A stretch of 10,138 nt of DNA, taken from assembly GCA_031254795.1 (NCBI GenBank), contig JAIRTS010000079.1, forward strand, positions 1 to 10,138. Reading direction: 5' to 3'. This document shows, piece after piece, positions 7,401-10,138 of the stretch (position 1 is its first letter; every line of letters starts with the position of its first letter). The DNA comes from Treponema sp. Its GTDB lineage: Bacteria; Spirochaetota; Spirochaetia; Treponematales; Breznakiellaceae. The position numbers were made by a program, and so were the translations under genes. The notes beneath the pieces are model-generated. The model was not told where the DNA came from. It saw only the letters and a program-made list of their open reading frames with translations, and ran no database searches.

Positions 7401-8813
7401 CGCCGAACAATGCTCGCCGAATTTGCAGGGCGCGTCCGCGTTGAGCGCGACGGGGCCGATATCCCGCGCATCCCGAATATTGAGGTCGCCCGACGCGGAC
7501 TCTTCGAGAAAGGAGCCGGTGCCGGCTGAACACGCCTCGTTCATCGCGTAGTCTATCGGCACGCCGTTCTTGAGCAGCACGTATTTCGCGTCCTGTCCCC
7601 CGATCTCGAAAATCGTTTCCACTTCAGGATCAAAGTAGGTGGTTCCCACCGAATGGGCGATGATCTCATTGTAAACGCCCGGCGTCTCCAGAAACACGCC
7701 CAGAATTTCCCGCGAAGAGCCGGTTGTTGACACAAGGCGAATGTCGATCTCTTTGTCGCCCGTATCCGCGATTATTTTTTCCTGAATGATCCTCAGACAT
7801 TCCTTGAGCGCCTTGACCGGATCCCCGTGCGTGCGTCCGTAATGGCTCGCCACGATCTCGTCCGTTTCCACATCCACGAGACACGCCTTGGTTGTTGTAG
7901 AGCCGCCGTCAACGCCCAATAGGTACGTCCTTCCCTTTTGCGCCTTGCCGTCCGGCTTCTCGAAGAATCGCACCTTTTGCGCCCAATCCTTGAGGGCGTT
8001 CAAGGCGCCGAAGCGCACGGCGTGAGGCTTCAGGAGTTTTTCAACCGGCGGAAGCCTGCTCCCCGACGACGGGGCGAGCGCCGCGGCGCCCAACGCTTCG
8101 AACACCGGCGCGGCGGCGGGAATGACAAATTCAATGCGCGGGGCTTTTTCTTTTATAAACCGCACGATGTGCCTGTTCAGCGTAATGCCGCCGGTCAGCG
8201 CCACCCGTCCGCTCGTTATTTTCGCGCGTTTTAGAAAGTCGATGACCTTGGTCGCCATCACGTCCGAGAGTGACAGCACGATATCGTCCTTGGTAGCTTC
8301 CCGCTTGTTAAGCCGGTGAGTGCAGTCGCTTTTCATAAACACCGAGCAACGGGTCGAAAGCGTGTACACCGTGGCGGTGTCAGGCGTTTTGTCAATATCG
8401 TCCAACGTCATGTCCATGCGGGCGAGTTGCTGTTTTAAGAATTCGCCCGTACCGGAGGCGCATTTGTTGCCCGAAAAATTATTGATTATCTTGCCGTTTG
8501 GATCAAGCGAATACACGATGAGATCTTCGCCACCCATGCTCACAACAGCATCCGCCTTGAGATCAAGCTCTTTGAGCGCCGCTTCCACACAGAGCGGTTC
8601 AAGAGTGCCTGCGGCGTCAAACATGAACCGCCCTTCATTTCCCGTCACCAGCGCCGGAATTCCTTCCTGAATGGCGCCTTCTCTAAAAAGTTTCTGCGCG
8701 GCCGCGCTGACATCCCCTTCGTGGGGAACCACCGCGCTCCATATAACATTCTTGCCATCATACAAGACCATTTTAAGACTGGTTGAACCGATATTTATAC
8801 CTAACGATCGCAT
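4446..8813 (-). CDS. Giant 2-hydroxyacyl-CoA dehydratase activase-related protein (double ASKHA ATPase + DUF2229 + HgdB-like region)
   Basis: A 1455-residue protein of the BadF/BadG/BcrA/BcrD ATPase family fused to dehydratase-like domains. Domain order: ATPase module 1 (1 to about 250; GINIGSTSLK, Cys118 in KCASGTG, Cys156 in TRCSVF, VALTGGITLN); ATPase module 2 (about 296-560; GVDGGSTTTKA, EIGGQDAKY, Cys428 in ACSAGTG, Cys469 in EHCSAF, LQGGVAKNP); a four-Cys cluster (Cys590, 593, 597, 615); a DUF2229-type region (about 660-950; GIPRCFSVH ... FLSTEVVHEG ... STYCFPAEI); and a C-terminal HgdB-like region (about 1010-1415; ECVPSHLVLG, TTGPCRTGQY). The last 35 residues are a low-complexity Ala-rich tail. 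Known activases are homodimers with one [4Fe-4S] cluster held by two Cys per subunit; here both halves are in one chain. Proteins of this architecture are common in anaerobes, but their substrate is not established. ATG 8813 is forced, because the GxNxGS motif begins at residue 5 and an in-frame stop lies a few codons upstream. Confidence 0.93.
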   Translation of the reverse strand: MRSLGINIGSTSLKMVLYDGKNVIWSAVVPHEGDVSAAAQKLFREGAIQEGIPALVTGNEGRFMFDAAGTLEPLCVEAALKELDLKADAVVSMGGEDLIVYSLDPNGKIINNFSGNKCASGTGEFLKQQLARMDMTLDDIDKTPDTATVYTLSTRCSVFMKSDCTHRLNKREATKDDIVLSLSDVMATKVIDFLKRAKITSGRVALTGGITLNRHIVRFIKEKAPRIEFVIPAAAPVFEALGAAALAPSSGSRLPPVEKLLKPHAVRFGALNALKDWAQKVRFFEKPDGKAQKGRTYLLGVDGGSTTTKACLVDVETDEIVASHYGRTHGDPVKALKECLRIIQEKIIADTGDKEIDIRLVSTTGSSREILGVFLETPGVYNEIIAHSVGTTYFDPEVETIFEIGGQDAKYVLLKNGVPIDYAMNEACSAGTGSFLEESASGDLNIRDARDIGPVALNADAPCKFGEHCSAFINSDIRKAVQQGASKENITAGIVCSIVANYLNRVVGNRSIGKKIFLQGGVAKNPAVPQAFAMLLDKEILVPPSPELMGCFGVALLAKRKNADGLLAEKPIDIDDLLAREIIYERIFTCRACDNRCPIQVLKVNGHPYMFGGRCNKYTNMRKAVKDAPVFDYVEKRQKMLFETFAAPDWNEGAKPPKRGYTVGIPRCFSVHSLYPFYSWFFHELGVKTFLSTEVVHEGVARSESTYCFPAEIAHGAVQDCLDKDADFVLLPHFRDMPSYEEQVHANFCPITQSLPYYIEKAFPDVDKKKWLPVVVSFKFGEGKALELFTLMSEKLGADAEEIEAAFRTALAKQNEYFAACEELGKEALEDARKADRPVIALLGRPYNAFTAEANMGIPRKFTTRGYSIVPFDILPFKDEQIFPNMYWYYGQQDVKSANFLKKEDNIYVTYITNFSCAPDSFILHYLKWAMGQKPFLVLELDSHSADAGVDTRVEAFLDIIDGYRSKKNELEAERYSNGWRFISEKLPNGEFDLRVDNDITGDKRRIRGDKRVKILLSNMGLISTEYMAAAIRSLGFNAEAMPVATSKTVQIARSHASGKECVPSHLVLGSALQFITSPQYRKDELYLVFVPITTGPCRTGQYFVYYENLFRDMRLENVVVFTLSADNSYTELGPAFAREMWKGLLIADYLKDIQTALQATAENPKQAVKGFEASWRRVMKAVEFNPKGIWKELKLVAQDARKIPLKRTIAQCPKVMIVGEIYVRRDDFAVGELIDLMSERGIVVKVASISEWIHYLDFVREYSFKKLINLRPKGKRLFSKPWMDLKKLELEEWWKKSIEDKVIKILEPTGLVARSPHDMREIMENTQEHFVNLELNSEIAVSSGVAATAMQMKDGFSGIVNISPFACLIGRVIEGLFTPWARERNYPILSVEVDGNLLPPNIVNKLNIFMVNVLRFKGSDDLSGLVDAPQAAAGTAAEGQLVAATPPESKKMAV
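4515..4528. repeat. Palindrome core inside the activase coding region, copy C
   Basis: On the minus (coding) strand this is CGCCGCAAGCGGCG, identical over all 14 bases to the core of the intergenic palindrome at 435-448. It encodes part of the Ala-rich C-terminal tail (DAPQAAAGTAAEG) after the last conserved domain. The match may reflect insertion of the repeat into the 3' end of the gene, or chance in GC-rich Ala codons. The exact CAA centre flanked by perfect arms argues mildly for the former. Confidence 0.5.
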
Positions 8814-8820
8814 GGGAGGT

Positions 8821-8849
8821 AGTGTAACATGCCTGAATGTTTATTGCAA
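8821..8849 (-). promoter_or_regulatory. Candidate sigma70 promoter of the activase-murA operon (near-leaderless)
   Basis: On the minus strand TTGCAA (8844-8849), a 17-nt spacer and TACACT (8821-8826) each match the consensus at four of six positions. Only 7 nt separate the -10 box from the ATG at 8813, so the transcript would start at, or within a base or two of, the start codon. The bases just before the ATG read CCTCCC on this strand, with no Shine-Dalgarno. Both facts point to leaderless translation. The promoter lies in sequence next to, and possibly derived from, the degenerate transposon remnant on the right. Confidence 0.5.
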
Positions 8850-9153
8850 GCGGTCGCATTGCCTCAGATTAAATCTTACGAAATGCGTCACGAAAAATGT
8901 CACTCAGAAGGTATAATGCCTCAAATTGAAAATGCCGCCCAAATTACAGGACGCCAAACGCAAGGTGTCCGCATGGGGTTAAGCAGAAAAGAGAAACAGG
9001 CGGCAACCAGAGAATACAGGCCACGGTATCAAAAGTCCGCAAAAAAAAGCTTTGTTGGATGAAGCCACCCGGCTCGCCGGCATCGACTCAGGCTGGGTCA
9101 AACATCGTTCCCTCCTCAATAACACCCAAGATGGATGTTCCAGTCCATCTTGA
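8829..9153 (+). pseudogene. Transposase N-terminal fragment (ISNCY/integrase-core type), frameshifted
   Basis: The frame from ATG 8829 has a good GGGAGG site at 8814-8819; an internal ATG at 8973 is an alternative start. It reads MGLSRKEKQAATREYRPRY then QKSAKK, and hits a stop at 9060-9062. The run of eight A at 9041-9048 is the break: with one A fewer the protein continues as KKALLDEATRLAGIDSGWVK, HRSLLNNTQ to a stop at 9151-9153. A basic 'R-K-E-K-Q ... R-Y' segment followed by 'LLDE-x-x-R-L-x-G-[I/Y]' is what I recall for the N-terminal helix-turn-helix region of ISNCY-like DDE transposases. No catalytic DDE core follows, so it is a dead remnant of roughly 100 residues. The identification is by memory of the family pattern. 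Confidence 0.5.
9127..9152. repeat. Perfect 9-bp inverted repeat
   Basis: CAAGATGGA (9127-9135) and TCCATCTTG (9144-9152) flank an 8-nt loop. It coincides with the end of the plus-strand transposase fragment and lies just outside the terminal motif of the minus-strand one. Candidate roles are a junction or terminal inverted repeat of an IS, or a weak bidirectional terminator. No strong T-run follows immediately on either strand. Confidence 0.5.
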
Positions 9154-9190
9154 GCATCTTTGTCAATACTTTTTTCAAATACATGTCGCC

Positions 9191-9226
9191 GTTCAGTAGA
9201 AACACAGCCCTGTGTTTAGTAGAAAC
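9191..9226 (-). repeat. Doubled terminal motif, probable IS end
   Basis: GTTCAGTAGAAAC (9191-9203) and GTTTAGTAGAAAC (9214-9226) are direct repeats matching at 12 of 13 positions, with a 23-bp period. Where they meet, AAACACAG-CC-CTGTGTTT (9200-9217) forms a perfect palindrome. They lie about 45 bp beyond the stop of the minus-strand transposase fragment. That is where ISNCY-like elements, as I recall them, carry two repeated transposase-binding motifs at the terminus. Confidence 0.5.
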
Positions 9227-9269
9227 GAGCCATTCAATCTCCTGTTTGTCAGGACGACAAGCGAATTAT

Positions 9270-9467
9270 TCATCGAACAATAACGGGGATTTCTTTAACA
9301 AGCAGAGGCTTGTCTTTCCAAATGACGTGAATAGAATTGTCCAACCTCCTACGGACGAGCGCTTTATCTTCGGTACGGGGAGATGGCTTGTTTGTTTTTA
9401 GGATTTGAAACAGGCGCGTTTGAAAATGGATGATGAAGTCTTCGCCGGTCGAATTCCATCGGAATGG
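9270..9467 (-). pseudogene. Transposase C-terminal fragment (ISNCY/IS481-like)
   Basis: An open minus-strand stretch of 65 codons, bounded by TAA at 9468-9470 and TGA at 9270-9272, has no start codon of its own. It reads STGEDFIIHFQTRLFQILK, a short Pro-containing spacer (NKPSPRTEDKALVRRR), then LDNSIHVIWKDKPLLVKEI. This is the layout of the small beta-barrel at the C-terminus of integrase-type transposases: '[F/Y]-x-N/T-R-x-[F/Y]-Q-[I/L] ... L-D-[G/N]-S-[I/L]-H-[V/L] ... K-x-K-x-L ... E-[I/L]'. The DDE catalytic domain that should lie to the right (9470-9850) is not recognisable. The orientation is opposite to the plus-strand fragment at 8829-9153, so two insertions or one rearranged element are involved. 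Confidence 0.5.
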
Positions 9468-9470
9468 TTA

Positions 9471-9868
9471 AATCTCCCACTCATCTTTGGAAGGTATGTT
9501 CCCTAGTCTACAAACGTTTTTCTTGTAGTTTAACACAAGAGTGACAGTCACCATGAGAGCAGGTTACGAATATCAGGCGACGCACAATCTGAAATTCTTG
9601 AAAACTTTGAAATTACAGAGATTTCGCCAAAACTTCAGTTTTGACAAAGCGACCTATCCACCCGAACCCTTTTGATCCGCCGGACTCCACCTCATTCAAA
9701 CGCGCGCAGCCAGGTCTCCTTATCCTTATAGCCCCGAGCCATTAACAGAAAAGCGGGCTGTCTTCATTAGCGTCTTTAATCCTTCCGACAGCGTACATGG
9801 GTCATTTTCATATTCCGAGCGCCTCATATTTTCATAGTATGAATACGCCCTAGCGTAAAAAGTCTATT
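9471..9868. other. About 400 bp with no identifiable gene
   Basis: I read both strands and found no frame with a credible start, ribosome-binding site and protein character over more than about 50 codons. Small symmetric elements are present: CTACAA/TTGTAG (9508-9513, 9523-9528), GTGAC-A-GTCAC (9541-9551) and the perfect palindrome CAAAACT-TC-AGTTTTG (9628-9643). The region may be eroded transposon DNA continuing from the left. Confidence 0.45.
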
Positions 9869-10123
9869 TGATATAAAATATGTCCAGCGTTATGGCAGAC
9901 ATATATAGCAGAGTTGAGTTTCTGACGAACCAAAGGTTCGCCAATAACCGCTAAAAAATGACTTGCGAAATGTCCAACCGGGTCATTGAGCAAGTCCAAG
10001 TATGTAGAGCCATTTCCAAAAAGCGGACGAAAGTCCACTTTTTCTATTAAATCTAATGTCGCTTTCCCAAAAACTGTCGCCTTGCGCGTTGTGGGAAAGG
10101 CTTTATAAAAAGGGAGGGTTAAT
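9850..10123 (-). CDS. Protein-like open frame opposite the structured region (uncertain; possible gene fragment)
   Basis: A minus-strand frame is open from just after a TGA near 10122 to a TAG at 9850-9852. It reads KATVFGKATLDLIEKVDFRP, then LFGNGSTYLDLLNDPVGHFA, and ends IYVCHNAGHILYQIDFLR. The composition is protein-like, but there is no ATG; the first usable start is a GTG at 10036-10038 with no ribosome-binding site, giving 62 residues. I recognise no domain. It may be the 3' end of a degraded gene, or an accidental frame opposite a structured RNA; the two readings compete for the same DNA. Confidence 0.25.
9869..9877 (+). promoter_or_regulatory. Extended -10 promoter
   Basis: TG, one base, then TATAAA (9872-9877) matches the extended -10 pattern TGnTATAAT, which can work without a good -35 box; none is visible at 16-18 bp. 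The predicted start (about 9883-9885) falls at the foot of the first stem of the structured region that follows. That agreement is the main support. Confidence 0.45.
9886..10099 (+). ncRNA. Candidate structured RNA / 5' leader (three-way junction plus three hairpins)
   Basis: Pairing seen directly: P1, AGCG-TTAT-GG (9886-9895) with CC-a-ATAA-c-CGCT (9941-9952), two single-base bulges; inside it P2, CAGA (9896-9899) with TCTG (9921-9924), and P3, CGAACC-AAA-GGTTCG (9926-9940), which abuts P1, so the three form a junction. Next P4, GACTTGC/GCAAGTC (9960-9966, 9990-9996), with an opposed GA/GA internal loop, then AATG/CATT and CC/GG. P5 (10018-10043) is AAAAAG/CTTTTT plus GGAC-GAAA-GTCC, a GNRA tetraloop. 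P6 is CTTTCCCA/TGGGAAAG (10062-10069, 10092-10099) with AAC/GTT and CGC/GCG inside. The tandem GA and GNRA loop are favourable only in plus-strand RNA. It ends about 25 nt before the ATG at 10125. It matches no riboswitch, tmRNA, RNase P or T-box consensus I know. Alternatives: a retron-type or transposon-end RNA, or antisense coding sequence (see the next entry). Confidence 0.4.
10112..10118 (+). promoter_or_regulatory. Strong Shine-Dalgarno of the gene leaving the window
   Basis: GGGAGGG is followed by TTAATC and then ATG at 10125, near-ideal strength and spacing. It lies 12 nt after the last predicted hairpin (10062-10099), so folding or unfolding of that hairpin could affect ribosome access. 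Confidence 0.7.
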
Positions 10124-10124
10124 C

Positions 10125-10138
10125 ATGTCTGATGAAAT
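10125..10138 (+). CDS. First codons of an unidentified gene (3' end outside window)
   Basis: ATG TCT GAT GAA and two further bases are present, encoding MSDE followed by an incomplete codon. The strong ribosome-binding site and the absence of an earlier stop support a real start. Four residues cannot identify a product. Knowing this protein would decide how to read the structured sequence upstream: a reverse transcriptase, transposase or metabolic enzyme would point to a retron-like RNA, an element end or a riboswitch respectively. Confidence 0.6.

Noticed and set aside
5574..7529. Long plus-strand frames at 5574-6443 and 6555-7529
   Set aside because: They lie wholly inside the activase gene on the opposite strand, have no ribosome-binding site, and show the Arg/His-rich composition expected of antisense frames in GC-rich coding DNA.
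9041..9062. Programmed -1 frameshift at the A-run of the transposase fragment
   Set aside because: The -1 register after the run gives sequence without transposase character. Only the +1 register continues sensibly, which points to a mutation rather than a classical -1 slippery site.
10082..10109. TTGCGC-16-TATAAA as a promoter for the final gene
   Set aside because: The transcript would start at about 10116, inside the ribosome-binding site, removing most of it. The -35 match is poor, and both elements overlap the last hairpin.
10025..10135. Hammerhead-like pieces: GGACGAAAG at 10025-10033 and CTGATGA at 10129-10135
   Set aside because: CTGATGA is simply part of the ATG TCT GAT GAA start codons, and the stem II partner of GGAC would lie outside the window. 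The order would need an unusual permutation with over 90 nt between core elements.
1..10138. CRISPR array, tRNA or rRNA genes
   Set aside because: No regularly spaced repeats of 24-40 bp, no cloverleaf with a GTTCGA-type T-arm and acceptor pairing, and no rRNA-like blocks were seen on either strand.

Overview
The window looks like a chromosomal segment of an anaerobic bacterium. The best guess is a Treponema-like spirochaete. That rests on a giant 2-hydroxyacyl-CoA dehydratase activase-like protein typical of strict anaerobes, a MurA with Asp in place of the catalytic Cys (a state I recall from spirochaetes and a few other lineages), and dispersed GC-rich palindromes. The taxon is an inference from protein flavour; no rRNA or tRNA gene is present to test it.

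Layout. Positions 1-380 (+) hold the C-terminal end of a flotillin/SPFH-type membrane-scaffold protein. It converges on a minus-strand block across a 297-bp spacer with a GC-rich palindrome. The minus-strand block, read right to left, is: (i) an activase-like protein of 1455 residues (8813-4446), whose start codon has no Shine-Dalgarno sequence and lies directly after a candidate -10 box; (ii) murA (4449-3169), overlapping the previous stop codon by 4 bp (ATGA) and so probably translationally coupled; (iii) a roughly 500-bp non-coding spacer carrying a perfect sigma70 consensus promoter and a long, hairpin-rich leader; (iv) ligA (2666-678), a divergent NAD-dependent DNA ligase.

Right of the activase gene, 8814 to about 9473 is an insertion-sequence graveyard. 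A plus-strand N-terminal transposase fragment is broken at a run of eight A, and a minus-strand C-terminal transposase fragment is followed by a doubled terminal motif. Positions 9480-9868 show no convincing gene. From 9869 an extended -10 promoter precedes about 215 nt that folds on paper into a three-way junction and three further hairpins. These end just before a strong ribosome-binding site and the first codons of a gene running off the window at 10125 (+). This structured leader, or free-standing RNA, is the most interesting unexplained element.

The three complete genes act in separate processes: redox or radical-enzyme activation, peptidoglycan precursor synthesis, and DNA nick sealing. 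Coupling of murA to the activase gene is a physical linkage, with no known functional link that I can name.
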